Shown: positions 35,481 through 44,244 of the stretch, one piece after another | How the letters are laid out: the number at the start of each line of letters is the position of its first letter | Numbering within the stretch: position 1 is the stretch's first letter | DNA from: JABDMH01 sp964428345 | GTDB lineage: Bacteria; Bacteroidota; Bacteroidia; Chitinophagales; Saprospiraceae | Direction: 5' to 3' | Assembly: GCA_964428345.1 (NCBI GenBank) | Contig: CAYRYD010000006.1 | Coordinates: 103,205-167,204, forward strand | DNA: 64,000 nucleotides | Notes under the pieces: generated by a model | Told to the model about the DNA's origin: nothing | Database searches by the model: none | Seen by the model: the letters and a program-made list of their open reading frames with translations, nothing else | Translations under genes and position numbers: made by a program

Positions 35481-36221
35481 TTGACATTGCTAAAGAGATA
35501 CTATAATTTTTTCCTGTCACCAAATCGAGAACTAGCCAGGCGACTGCGACCGATTTTGGGCTTTACCCCATCCAACATGGCCTTGTTCCAGCAGGCCTTT
35601 TTTCACAAATCCACCAACCATACCGTCACCGCCAAGGGACAGCGTTACAATAATGAACGACTCGAGTATCTGGGTGATGCCCTCCTCAGTACGATTGTAG
35701 CAGAGTATCTCTTTAAAAAATATCCCAACAGTGATGAGGGCTTCTTGACCAAGATGCGGGCCAAAATTGTCAAAAGAAAAACCCTCAACTTTATCGGAGA
35801 TGAAATGGGTCTGGATATGCTGCTTCTCGAATACAACAATACCAAGCTTAGCAAATCCATGCTCGGGAATGCCCTCGAAGCCCTGGTTGGTGCCGTCTAC
35901 CTCGAAAAAGGATACGACGCTACCAAGAGTTTTGTGATCAATAAAATACTCCGTTCCTACCTCGACATTCACGAAATGGAGCATAGCGATGACAACTTCA
36001 AAAGCCAGTTGCTCGAATGGTGTCAGAAAAACGGTAAGGATGTTACCTACGAGGTGCTTGACCGGTTTAAGGTCGACAAGCGAGACCGGTTTAAGGTTGC
36101 CGTACTGGTCGATGGAGACCGTTTGGCGGAAGCCGAAGATTACAATAAAAAAAGTGCCGAACAACTGGCATCCGAATTAGCCCTTCAGCGTATTGCCAGT
36201 CAGAATGGCGCGGCACACTAA
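35481..36221 (+). CDS. rnc: Ribonuclease III
   Basis: 246 residues. It cuts double-stranded RNA, including the pre-rRNA stems. The signature NNERLEYLGDALLSTIVAEY and the second metal segment GNALEALVGAVYLEKGYD are intact, and a double-stranded-RNA-binding domain (KSQLLEWCQKNGKDVTYEV, EQLASELALQRI) ends the protein. There is no ATG at the expected position. TTG at 35481 or the TTG two codons later must be the start, with GGGG just upstream. The stop overlaps the next start as TAATG. Confidence 0.94.
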   Translation: MTLLKRYYNFFLSPNRELARRLRPILGFTPSNMALFQQAFFHKSTNHTVTAKGQRYNNERLEYLGDALLSTIVAEYLFKKYPNSDEGFLTKMRAKIVKRKTLNFIGDEMGLDMLLLEYNNTKLSKSMLGNALEALVGAVYLEKGYDATKSFVINKILRSYLDIHEMEHSDDNFKSQLLEWCQKNGKDVTYEVLDRFKVDKRDRFKVAVLVDGDRLAEAEDYNKKSAEQLASELALQRIASQNGAAH

Positions 36222-37156
36222 TGTCTTTTCCGGCTTTTTTACCGTCCTCCGAACGTCAGGACCTGATGCTCAAAGGGATAACCCAGCTGGAAGCCTGGTT
36301 GTTTGACCTGGTCCGGGTAGGTTTGCTCCAATACGACTTCAGTGAAACATCCATTCATGAGATATCCTCGCGCCTGGTCGATGCCAAATTGGGTGGTATC
36401 GCCCGCCGGGTTCGCCGTATTCCTGGCCTGAACCGCTCTGATCCCCACTGGTTTTACGAAATCCTGTCGCTCCTGGGTGAACTCTACCTGCTGGTCTCGG
36501 CCTTCAAGCAACAAGAACGGCTTTCGGAAAACTTGCTGACATCACTGTATTCGATCGCCGGTTACAATATTCAGAAATCAGACCTTACTTCACTGCCCGC
36601 AATAGACGATCGATGCCTGATCTGCGGCATCGAATATGAAGAAGAAGAAAACCTGCGGGCACGATATTGCTGGATTATGGGAAGCCAGAGTAAGCGAACC
36701 GCGCTCCTGCTGGATTTTGCCTTTGGTCGCAATAAATTTGACCCCCCGTTGGATTTTAACCGTTCCTATCAGGGTAAGCTGATCTATTATCCGGGATCCT
36801 TTGCCCTGCGAGCCCAGCTTATGCAACCGGTCTCCATCCCGAAAATCCGGACTTTCCCGGCCGCATTCGACGGGATATCCAAATTTCTGGATGTCTATGC
36901 CCTGGCCATTTCGAAAAATCCCTGGATCCATGACTTCCCTGCCTGTCTTAAAAACATCCGGCTGCTGAAATCGGGTGACCGGTTTCTGCTCCAGGATCCG
37001 GAAAACATGCAGCTGCCGGCACAAAATGAAAGTGCTGACATATGGCCGGTCTTTGCCAGTCTGGCTTTGCAGTCTTGCACCGTGTTTGGGATCTGGAACG
37101 GAAGGCAAATCAGACTTTTATCCATCCAGGAGGAAGCCGGACACTATCCGGTGTAA
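36221..37156 (+). CDS. SWIM-associated-like conserved protein lacking the SWIM zinc finger
   Basis: 311 residues. The N-terminal part (LEAWLFDLVRVGLLQYDF, RLVDAKLGGIARRVRRI, LGELYLLVSAFKQQERL) matches, from memory, the region that follows the SWIM zinc finger in SWIM-family proteins. The SWIM C-x-C...C-x-H pattern itself is absent, and the gene begins exactly at the rnc stop (TAATG), so nothing is missing upstream. The C-terminal half (FALRAQLMQPVSIP, CLKNIRLLK) is a beta-rich domain with no recognised name. In related genomes a different small gene (IPExxxVDY type) is often found after rnc. The role is unknown. Confidence 0.7.
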   Translation: MSFPAFLPSSERQDLMLKGITQLEAWLFDLVRVGLLQYDFSETSIHEISSRLVDAKLGGIARRVRRIPGLNRSDPHWFYEILSLLGELYLLVSAFKQQERLSENLLTSLYSIAGYNIQKSDLTSLPAIDDRCLICGIEYEEEENLRARYCWIMGSQSKRTALLLDFAFGRNKFDPPLDFNRSYQGKLIYYPGSFALRAQLMQPVSIPKIRTFPAAFDGISKFLDVYALAISKNPWIHDFPACLKNIRLLKSGDRFLLQDPENMQLPAQNESADIWPVFASLALQSCTVFGIWNGRQIRLLSIQEEAGHYPV

Positions 37157-37189
37157 TGGAAGAGGACTCCGTGTCGCTTTTTGGATCGG

Positions 37190-38323
37190 TTACCGATCAG
37201 CCACACAACGGAATCCGGTATGTTCCATGCCGGTATCTGGACTCGATTTCATTCTCGCCGCCACCCGGTATCCCGAGCAATAGGAGTCATTACAGAGAAA
37301 TGAACCGCCACGGATTACCTTTTTGGGTACCGTAGGTTCATCCGGATCGAAGCTCTTATCCGGACCGCCAGGGTTGACTGCCATGGCTTCTCTGGCCTGC
37401 TGAAAATAATGTTGAAAATGATACCAGTCGGACGTCCACTCCCAGACATTACCCGCCATATCGTATAAACCCAGGGCATTGGGTGTAAAATGGGCTACCG
37501 GTGCCGTACGCAGATATTGATCATCAACCTGATTGGCAATGGGAAAATCACCCTGCCAATAGTTGGCTTTTTGTGGTGTAATACTGTCGCTGCCCCAGGG
37601 ATATCTATGCCGTTGATTGTTTCCTCCCCTGGCTGCAAATTCCCACTCTGCTTCAGTCGGCAGGCGTTTTCCTGCCCAACGGCAGTAAGCCATCGCATCA
37701 TACCAGGCAATATGCACTACCGGATGATCGTCCTTCCCTACAATGTCACTGCCTGGTCCCTGAGGCTGCCGCCAGTTGGCACCGGGAACCATCTGCCACC
37801 ATTCCGACGGGTAATACATCGGCCGGCCCGGAGGCTGCTCCTGAAAGACCAGTGAAAATGGTTGCAACAATGCCGGATCCGGCGGAGGAGTGCCCGGTGG
37901 AAGCTGCTTCATCATTTCTTCGATGTCGATCTCCTGTTCTGCGATAGTCTTGTAGCCGGTGGCATCAACAAACTGCTTAAACTGCGCATTGGTCACTTCA
38001 GTAGGGTCCATCCAGAACGACTTTATCTTTACCAGGTGTTTCGGCATCTCATCGGCTCTTGCCTGCTCCTGGTCGTCACCCATTTCGAAGACACCGCCTT
38101 CTATCCGGGTCATTTTCTGAGTATCCGGACCTTCCTGTCTGGGATCAATCCTTTCAATGGCCTGCATGTATTCATCCACCAGAAAACTCTGACCCGCCAA
38201 CACCCCACCATCTTGGCTGGTTTCTGGGATTTTTGCACTATCTTTCGTTGCACAGCCAAACATGAAAAAGATCCACATAAAGAGGAAAAGAATACTAGAG
38301 GATATGGATTCTCCAGGTATCAT
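37190..38323 (-). CDS. Formylglycine-generating enzyme (SUMF1)-type lipoprotein
   Basis: 377 residues. GGAGGTGG eight bases before the ATG fixes this start, and a lipobox (FFMFGC followed by ATKD) comes next. The domain has GGVFEMGDD, VTNAQFKQFVDATGY, GKRLPTEAEWEFAARGG, DMAGNVWEWTSDW and the C-terminal GGSFLCNDSYCSGYRVAARM. Cys344 and Cys349 have the spacing of the two redox Cys of true FGE, which oxidises a sulfatase Cys to formylglycine with copper. Most bacterial SUMF1-like proteins (for example GldJ/GldK) lack this pair. No sulfatase is in the window. It is divergent from galM. Confidence 0.88.
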   Translation of the reverse strand: MIPGESISSSILFLFMWIFFMFGCATKDSAKIPETSQDGGVLAGQSFLVDEYMQAIERIDPRQEGPDTQKMTRIEGGVFEMGDDQEQARADEMPKHLVKIKSFWMDPTEVTNAQFKQFVDATGYKTIAEQEIDIEEMMKQLPPGTPPPDPALLQPFSLVFQEQPPGRPMYYPSEWWQMVPGANWRQPQGPGSDIVGKDDHPVVHIAWYDAMAYCRWAGKRLPTEAEWEFAARGGNNQRHRYPWGSDSITPQKANYWQGDFPIANQVDDQYLRTAPVAHFTPNALGLYDMAGNVWEWTSDWYHFQHYFQQAREAMAVNPGGPDKSFDPDEPTVPKKVIRGGSFLCNDSYCSGYRVAARMKSSPDTGMEHTGFRCVADR

Positions 38324-38448
38324 CGTTCCACCTCCGGATCGATCTACCAAACTACCACCGGGTATTTTAAAATTGACTGCCATTCTGGATAAACAAACAG
38401 AAGCGACCAAATCACATACATCTTTATACATAAAAAACAACTCCTGAG

Positions 38449-39630
38449 ATGAATTGCAAAACAATCTTCCTGCTTCTTTCTCTTGGCCTGTTGCTGAGCT
38501 GCCAGTCAAAGAAGTCTGCGACCGACCAAAGCGAACAAGATACAACCATGCAAGATAATCAAACTATATCGCTCACAAAAAAGCCTTTTGGAAGCACTCC
38601 GGATGGTCCGGCAGATTTGTACACTTTTAAAAATAGCCAGGGTATGATCGTCGAGATCACCAATTACGGCGGCATCATAACCTCCATCGTCGTACCGGAC
38701 CGAGACGGAAATTTTACCGATGTCAACCTCGGCTTCGACAGCTTGTCAACCTATGTCAGGGGTAATCCTTTTTTTGGCGCCCTGGTCGGAAGATACGGCA
38801 ATCGCATCGGGGGAGCCCAATTTACCATTGACGGGCAGGTCTACAACCTGGTGAAAAACAACGGAGCCAACCACCTGCATGGTGGCCGGCGCGGCTTTGA
38901 TAAATACCTATGGCATGCGGAGTCCATAGAGCACCAGGGATTGCCAGGCCTCAGGTTGCACCGGGTAAGCCCGGACATGGAAGAGGGTTATCCCGGCAAC
39001 CTGGATATCACTGTCATCTATACCCTCGATAATGAAAACCGCTTGTCCATCGAATACAATGCCACCACCGATAAAAAAACGGTATGCAATCTGACCAACC
39101 ATGCCTACTTCAATCTGGCCGGTCACGACAACGGCAACATCCTGGATCATGAGATGATGATCAATGCCGATCACTATACCCCAGTCGACGACGGGCTGAT
39201 CCCAACCGGTGAAATCGCCCCGGTCGAGGGAACACCCTTTGATTTCCGGTCACCGGTAAAAATTGGAGCAAGGATCGATTCCGGTCATCCGCAGATGCAG
39301 ATCGGAGGGGGCTACGACCATAATTTTGTGCTTAACCACCAACCGGGCCAGGGCGCCGTTCAACTGGCGGCGGTGGTGTATGAACCCACCAGTGGCAGGG
39401 TTATGGAAACCTATACCAGCGAACCCGGCGTACAATTTTATACTGGCAATTTCATGTCCGGGCAAGTGGTCGGTAAAAGTGGCAAGGCATATCCCCGGAG
39501 GGGCGCCTTTTGTCTTGAAACCCAGCATTTTCCGGATTCACCCAATAAACCGGGATTTCCGTCGGTTTTGCTGGAGCCAGGCCAGACCTATCATACGGTT
39601 ACGGCGTACAAGTTTGGCGTTCGCAAATAG
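38449..39630 (+). CDS. galM: Aldose 1-epimerase lipoprotein (galactose mutarotase)
   Basis: 393 residues. A lipobox (LLLSC followed by QSKK) follows the signal peptide, so this mutarotase is exported. The GalM fold is clear: ITNYGGIITSIVVPDRDG, VGRYGNRIGGAQFTIDG, the catalytic His region NHLHGGRRGFDKYLWHA, LTNHAYFNLAGH and the C-terminal Glu region SVLLEPGQTYHT. It equilibrates alpha and beta sugars, probably after extracellular polysaccharide breakdown. It opens a run of same-strand genes with the oxidoreductase, FG-GAP and uncharacterised secreted proteins. Confidence 0.93.
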   Translation: MNCKTIFLLLSLGLLLSCQSKKSATDQSEQDTTMQDNQTISLTKKPFGSTPDGPADLYTFKNSQGMIVEITNYGGIITSIVVPDRDGNFTDVNLGFDSLSTYVRGNPFFGALVGRYGNRIGGAQFTIDGQVYNLVKNNGANHLHGGRRGFDKYLWHAESIEHQGLPGLRLHRVSPDMEEGYPGNLDITVIYTLDNENRLSIEYNATTDKKTVCNLTNHAYFNLAGHDNGNILDHEMMINADHYTPVDDGLIPTGEIAPVEGTPFDFRSPVKIGARIDSGHPQMQIGGGYDHNFVLNHQPGQGAVQLAAVVYEPTSGRVMETYTSEPGVQFYTGNFMSGQVVGKSGKAYPRRGAFCLETQHFPDSPNKPGFPSVLLEPGQTYHTVTAYKFGVRK

Positions 39631-39801
39631 CAGAACCAACCGATCTCTATTTGGTTTTCCGGCAATTGGCCAGATCACGAATGCAAAGCATCATGATGAA
39701 ATCAAAATCAGTGATTTGAAACACAAAGGACTTTTTTACCGATGCCGGCTGAAAAATTAAAGAATGAAAGGAGCGCACCGTGGATTTAAAACTTGGAAAC
39801 A

Positions 39802-40686
39802 ATGAACGATAAAAAGATAGGTTGGATTGGTACCGGAGTGATGGGAACTTCAATGGCCGGGCACCTCATAAAGAATGGATACCCGGTTTTTGTTTACAAT
39901 CGCACCCGTCAGAAAGCGGAAGGACTGATAGAAATGGGAGCAACCTGGTGTGATACACCAGCCGACGTGGCAGAAAATACGGAGATGATCTTTTCGATCG
40001 TGGGTTTCCCACTGGATGTCGAAGAGGTCTATTTTGGAAATCAGGGCATTTTCCGGAAAGTCAATTCCGGCAGTATCCTGGTTGACATGACCACCACCGC
40101 CCCCTCCCTGGCGGTGAGAATCTATGAAGAAGCCCGGAAAAGACAGGTAGGATCGGTCGATGCCCCGGTTTCCGGAGGAGATGTCGGTGCAAAAAACGGC
40201 ACTCTCTCGATCATGGTCGGAGGTGATAAAGCCGATGTTGATGAGGTAATGCCACTCCTGCAATTGATGGGTAAAAACATTGTGTATGAAGGCAAAGCCG
40301 GATCGGGACAACATACCAAAATGTGTAATCAGATCACCATTGCCGGTACGATGATCGGAGTCTGTGAAAGTCTCCTGTACGGATACAAGGCCGGACTTGA
40401 TCTCAACGTCATGCTGGAAGCGATTTCGGGTGGAGCGGCCGGATGCTGGACGCTACACAATCTTGCACCGAGAATTGTCAACCGTAACTTTGATCCGGGT
40501 TTTTATGTAGAACACTTCATCAAGGATATGGAAATAGCGTTGGAGGAAGCCCGCCGCATGAATCTTTGTCTGCCTGGTCTGGCGCTGGTGCACCAAATGT
40601 ACAAAGCCGTCGAAGCCCAGGGGCACGGACGAAAAGGCACTCATGCTTTAATGCTGGCACTGGAGCACATCAGTAATGTTCAGTAG
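39802..40686 (+). CDS. NAD(P)-dependent 3-hydroxyisobutyrate-dehydrogenase-family oxidoreductase
   Basis: 294 residues. The N-terminal Rossmann motif is IGWIGTGVMGTSMAGHL, and the substrate site DAPVSGGDVGAKNGTLSIMVGG and catalytic Lys region GSGQHTKMCNQI are typical of beta-hydroxyacid dehydrogenases (HIBADH, tartronate semialdehyde reductase). The exact substrate is not readable. It is cytoplasmic, unlike its exported neighbours. I use the ATG beginning MNDKKIGW; a TTG three codons upstream exists. Confidence 0.92.
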   Translation: MNDKKIGWIGTGVMGTSMAGHLIKNGYPVFVYNRTRQKAEGLIEMGATWCDTPADVAENTEMIFSIVGFPLDVEEVYFGNQGIFRKVNSGSILVDMTTTAPSLAVRIYEEARKRQVGSVDAPVSGGDVGAKNGTLSIMVGGDKADVDEVMPLLQLMGKNIVYEGKAGSGQHTKMCNQITIAGTMIGVCESLLYGYKAGLDLNVMLEAISGGAAGCWTLHNLAPRIVNRNFDPGFYVEHFIKDMEIALEEARRMNLCLPGLALVHQMYKAVEAQGHGRKGTHALMLALEHISNVQ

Positions 40687-40727
40687 TGTGAAAGTAACTG
40701 ACCGGCCGATGTTTTAATGGAAAGGAA

Positions 40728-41954
40728 ATGGTCATGCGAAATTTGAATTGGTGCTGGGCCCTGTCGCTGCTATTTACAGGAAGTACCGTAGCACAGTCAC
40801 CTTCTCCCAGGGATTTTCAATGGAAACACCTCAGCACAACTACTGGCACCTTGCCACCAACCAATGGGGGAACCCAGCAAACAGCCTCCCTGATTGTTGA
40901 CGTTAACCTGGATAGGATCAATGATATCTTCATTGCTGACCGGACAGTGGCTCCGGCCGTGATCGGTTTGTTCTACACTCCGGATGGCTGGGTCCGGTAC
41001 ATCATCGAAGATTCACTTTTGAGAATTGAAGCCGGTTCAGCAGCCCATGATATCGATGGTGACGGTGACCCTGACCTGGTATTTGGTGGGGAAAGCCGGA
41101 GCAATGAAATCTGGTGGTGGGAAAACCCTTTTCCCGTTTTCGACCCTCACACACCCTGGAAAAGACATTATATAAAAAGGAGTGAACAGACGAAACATCA
41201 CGATCTGAGTTTTATGGATTTTGATGACGATGGTGCGGACGAACTGGTCTTCTGGAATCAAAATGCAAACACGCTCTTCTATGCCGAAATACCTAAAAAC
41301 CCAAAAAGCATCCGCGAATGGATTTTCAAGCCCATTTATCAATATTCCGCCGATGGTGAAATGCAACCCCGCAGCACCTATCCTGCCTGGCGCAGGGTTC
41401 ACGAACATGAAGGACTCTTTCCCATGGATATCAATGATGATGGCATAACGGACATCGTAGCCGGAGGCCGCTGGTTTCAATATGACGATGGGAGATTTAT
41501 CGAGCACATCATCGATGCCAGCTACACCTTTACCCGGTGCGCTGCCGGACAGCTGATTGAAGGAGGCCGGCCGGAAGTACTGTTGGTCGTTGGCGATGGT
41601 GTTGGACCACTGGTTATGTATGAATGGCAGAAAGGACAGTGGATCAGCACTGTGGTGATTGACGAAGTAGACAATGGCCACACACTGGATGTAGTTGATT
41701 TTGATGGTGACGGACACCTGGACATATTCAATGCGGAAATGCGCTTTGGAGAGGGCAATCCGGACGCAGAAGTGAGAATCCTTCTCGGTGACGGGAAAGG
41801 CAATTTTACCAAAACTATCGTGGCCACTGGTATCGGTGTTCACGAAGGAAAAATCGGCGATCTGGATGGCGATGGTGATGCAGACATCCTGGGCAAACCT
41901 TACACCTGGGAAACTCCCCGTCTCGATATCTGGCTGAATCAGGCTAAAAAATAA
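40728..41954 (+). CDS. Secreted FG-GAP/VCBS repeat protein
   Basis: 408 residues with a signal peptide ending near STVAQ. At least four FG-GAP-like calcium-binding loops are visible (DIDGDGDPDLVFGG, DINDDGITDIVAGG, DFDGDGHLDIFNAE, DLDGDGDADILGKP), giving an integrin-alpha-type beta-propeller. No C-terminal T9SS tail was seen. Such proteins are common in Planctomycetes and marine Bacteroidota sugar-degrading loci; their function is unclear. The uncharacterised secreted gene follows after 15 bases, so the two are probably one transcript. A second ATG two codons downstream is equally possible as start. Confidence 0.88.
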   Translation: MVMRNLNWCWALSLLFTGSTVAQSPSPRDFQWKHLSTTTGTLPPTNGGTQQTASLIVDVNLDRINDIFIADRTVAPAVIGLFYTPDGWVRYIIEDSLLRIEAGSAAHDIDGDGDPDLVFGGESRSNEIWWWENPFPVFDPHTPWKRHYIKRSEQTKHHDLSFMDFDDDGADELVFWNQNANTLFYAEIPKNPKSIREWIFKPIYQYSADGEMQPRSTYPAWRRVHEHEGLFPMDINDDGITDIVAGGRWFQYDDGRFIEHIIDASYTFTRCAAGQLIEGGRPEVLLVVGDGVGPLVMYEWQKGQWISTVVIDEVDNGHTLDVVDFDGDGHLDIFNAEMRFGEGNPDAEVRILLGDGKGNFTKTIVATGIGVHEGKIGDLDGDGDADILGKPYTWETPRLDIWLNQAKK

Positions 41955-41969
41955 ACTGCCTTACCGGAT

Positions 41970-42863
41970 ATGGTGTACACCAGGGTTTTCAAATTGCAGT
42001 CGATCTTCCTTTGCCTCCTCCTGACTGGCTGGGAATTACCCGCCCAAACAACGGCCGAAACTTCAGAAAGAATAGTCATCCAGGAGGGCACCTATGAAAC
42101 CAGGGAGCATTTCCTCATTACCACACCCGGAGCTGTCTATTATTACGATAAAGCAGGTGGCGGATTTTCCAGGATGATCGACCGTGATGGTATTGACTGG
42201 ATTAATTTCAAAATGGAACCCTGGGACTCCTACACCGCTTCGGCTGCCTCCTCTTATCGTGGCCTGCCTAACCTGGTATTTCGCTCGGCCGACAGTGGCG
42301 CCGGCCATCCGGGTCATAATCAGTGCATCAGCGTAAAATCTGGTAGTCGTACTATTCTGACGGAAAGCAAAAGTGGCCGGTGGGCCTGGGAATGCCGGTT
42401 TTATGAATATTATGTTGAAATCAATGTCCGTCAAAATGATCCGGATCATCCTTACTGGTTTCTTTATGAAGGTGTGCCCGGTGGTATTTTCCAACCAAGT
42501 GCCACCTATTTTGGAAACGATACCGGCGGTCCGATTCATAACCAACCGGATTATTTCAAGGGCAAGAAATTGACCGGCTTCTGGCAGTGGGTTTATTTTG
42601 GAGCGAAAAAATCCGACAGAACTCTATATATCATCCAAACTATGAAGGATGAACTTCCGGATACCTTTTCCTATCTCGGAAATTCGAACCGGGGCATTCA
42701 TTCGACCGACGGAATGGTGGTCTTTGGTTTTGGCCGGACCGATGATGCAAAACCCATGATGCAATCACCCCGGACTTTCATTCTTGGTTTTTATGAAAAA
42801 CCCATAAGAAGCAAGAAACAACACAGGAAATTAAGTGGATATATTCATCGAGTGCTGAAATAA
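41970..42863 (+). CDS. Secreted protein of unknown function (Planctomycete-type family)
   Basis: 297 residues with a signal peptide (FLCLLLTGWELPAQ). Conserved-looking segments are VYYYDKAGGGFSRMIDRDG, YRGLPNLVF, GAGHPGHNQC, HPYWFLYEGVPGG and DTFSYLGNS followed by DGMVVFGFGR. This resembles a family I recall from Planctomycetes and Bacteroidota without a known function. The beta-rich composition fits a sugar-binding or hydrolytic beta sandwich, which is inference. No catalytic residues can be named. It is co-oriented and close behind the FG-GAP gene. Confidence 0.8.
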   Translation: MVYTRVFKLQSIFLCLLLTGWELPAQTTAETSERIVIQEGTYETREHFLITTPGAVYYYDKAGGGFSRMIDRDGIDWINFKMEPWDSYTASAASSYRGLPNLVFRSADSGAGHPGHNQCISVKSGSRTILTESKSGRWAWECRFYEYYVEINVRQNDPDHPYWFLYEGVPGGIFQPSATYFGNDTGGPIHNQPDYFKGKKLTGFWQWVYFGAKKSDRTLYIIQTMKDELPDTFSYLGNSNRGIHSTDGMVVFGFGRTDDAKPMMQSPRTFILGFYEKPIRSKKQHRKLSGYIHRVLK

Positions 42864-43179
42864 GGAGACTTCCTTAAATCCACCATGAAAAATAGGAACC
42901 AGCCGGTACCCAGACCTTTGGGAGCCTTATTCTTCGATCTCCGGTAAATCAAAGATCGTCCATCCGATCATTCAGATAAATGATCCGTTTTCCGGCAGGA
43001 TTCTGAGACAACCATGTATTATCATCCATTGCGATCTTATACAGGCCTTGACGATGTTTGGATGTTGAATGGCAGGCATACTTGCTTCGATCAGCAGTTA
43101 CACCCGGTTATGAAATATATCATATTGGTTTGTGCTCTTCATCATTGATCACGCCTGGCTAAAATTCGAAGTTTGTGTT
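42864..43179. other. Intergenic region before the RadiSam gene
   Basis: 316 bases without a supported gene. On the minus strand one frame is open for about 50 codons from 43105 down to a stop at 42949, ending in IIYLNDRMDDL, but it has no start codon at its beginning and may be a relic. No clear promoter or terminator was found. Confidence 0.4.
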
Positions 43180-44244
43180 ATGCATGAAGCCATTTTATAT
43201 AAGCCACTGGAAAATGACCGTGTCCTTTGCACTGCATGCAAAATGAAATGCCGTATTAGTGAAGGACAGTCCGGGGTGTGCGGAGTTCGGATCAACGAAA
43301 AGGGTAAACTGTATCTACTGGTTTACGGTAAAGCTTCTGCCGTCAACATTGATCCCATTGAAAAAAAGCCACTTTATCATTTTCTGCCTGGTACTGAAGC
43401 TTTCTCCATTGGTACGGTAGGATGTAATTTTGGTTGTACCTTTTGCCAAAATTGGGATTTGTCTCAGGTAACCCGTACCCTGCGATCTGACCTGATGAAA
43501 GCGAAGAAGTCCGAGACGCTCGGGGTTAAGGTTTCCAAATACGGATATCACCTTTCGCCGGAGAAAATTGTTGAAACTTGTCTTGAGAAAAAAATTCCCA
43601 TCATTGCGTATACCTACAATGAGCCTATAATCTTTTTTGAGTATCTCTATGACTGTGCCCGGCTGGCCTCGAGGGAAGGTATTAAAAATATCTTTGTCAG
43701 CAACGGGTATGAGTCTGAAGAAGCTTTGGATATGATGGGTACTCATTTGGATGCCATGAATATCGATCTAAAAGCATTCACGGAAAAGTTTTACAACCAG
43801 ATATGCAAAGCCAAACTCCAACCAGTCCTGGATACGATAGCAGAAGTGCATGAGCGGGGGATCTGGCTGGAAATTACTACCCTGCTTATCCCCGGCGAGA
43901 ATGATTCTGAAGCAGAATTGACTGATATTGCCCGATTTATCGCCGGTATCGATGTGAATATCCCATGGCATATCAGCCGTTTTTATCCCAATTATCTGAT
44001 GCTTGACAAACCCTCAACTCCGGAAGTTACGCTCCGGAAAGCCTGGGAGATCGGCAAAAAAGCAGGTTTGCATCACGTCTATATCGGCAATCTGCCTGGG
44101 GTCAAAGAGGAACATACCTATTGTCCATCCTGCAACCAGGTATTGATCCGGCGACACGGTTACCATATTGAAATCCTTCCTGCTTTTGACCATGGTCATT
44201 GTCGTCAATGCCAGACCAAAATCGCCGGCATATGGAATGGATGA
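43180..44244 (+). CDS. amrS: AmmeMemoRadiSam system radical SAM enzyme
   Basis: 354 residues. The radical SAM cluster is CNFGCTFC (C-x3-C-x2-C). An N-terminal Cys-rich segment (CTACKMKCRISEGQSGVCGVR) and a C-terminal zinc-ribbon-like segment (YCPSCNQVLIRRHG, HCRQCQTK) flank the barrel, as in this family. The enzyme makes a 5'-deoxyadenosyl radical; the substrate is not established. I chose the ATG beginning MHEAILY, because the upstream extension is not family-like. The next gene, Memo-like, overlaps its stop as ATGA, so they act together. Confidence 0.92.
   Translation: MHEAILYKPLENDRVLCTACKMKCRISEGQSGVCGVRINEKGKLYLLVYGKASAVNIDPIEKKPLYHFLPGTEAFSIGTVGCNFGCTFCQNWDLSQVTRTLRSDLMKAKKSETLGVKVSKYGYHLSPEKIVETCLEKKIPIIAYTYNEPIIFFEYLYDCARLASREGIKNIFVSNGYESEEALDMMGTHLDAMNIDLKAFTEKFYNQICKAKLQPVLDTIAEVHERGIWLEITTLLIPGENDSEAELTDIARFIAGIDVNIPWHISRFYPNYLMLDKPSTPEVTLRKAWEIGKKAGLHHVYIGNLPGVKEEHTYCPSCNQVLIRRHGYHIEILPAFDHGHCRQCQTKIAGIWNG

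Noticed and set aside
36221..37156. IPExxxVDY-type protein often found after rnc
   Set aside because: The sequence is twice as long and lacks that motif; SWIM-associated features fit better.
42949..43105. Short minus-strand frame ending in IIYLNDRMDDL
   Set aside because: No start codon at its beginning and only about 50 codons; possibly a relic of a lost gene, but not supportable as a gene.
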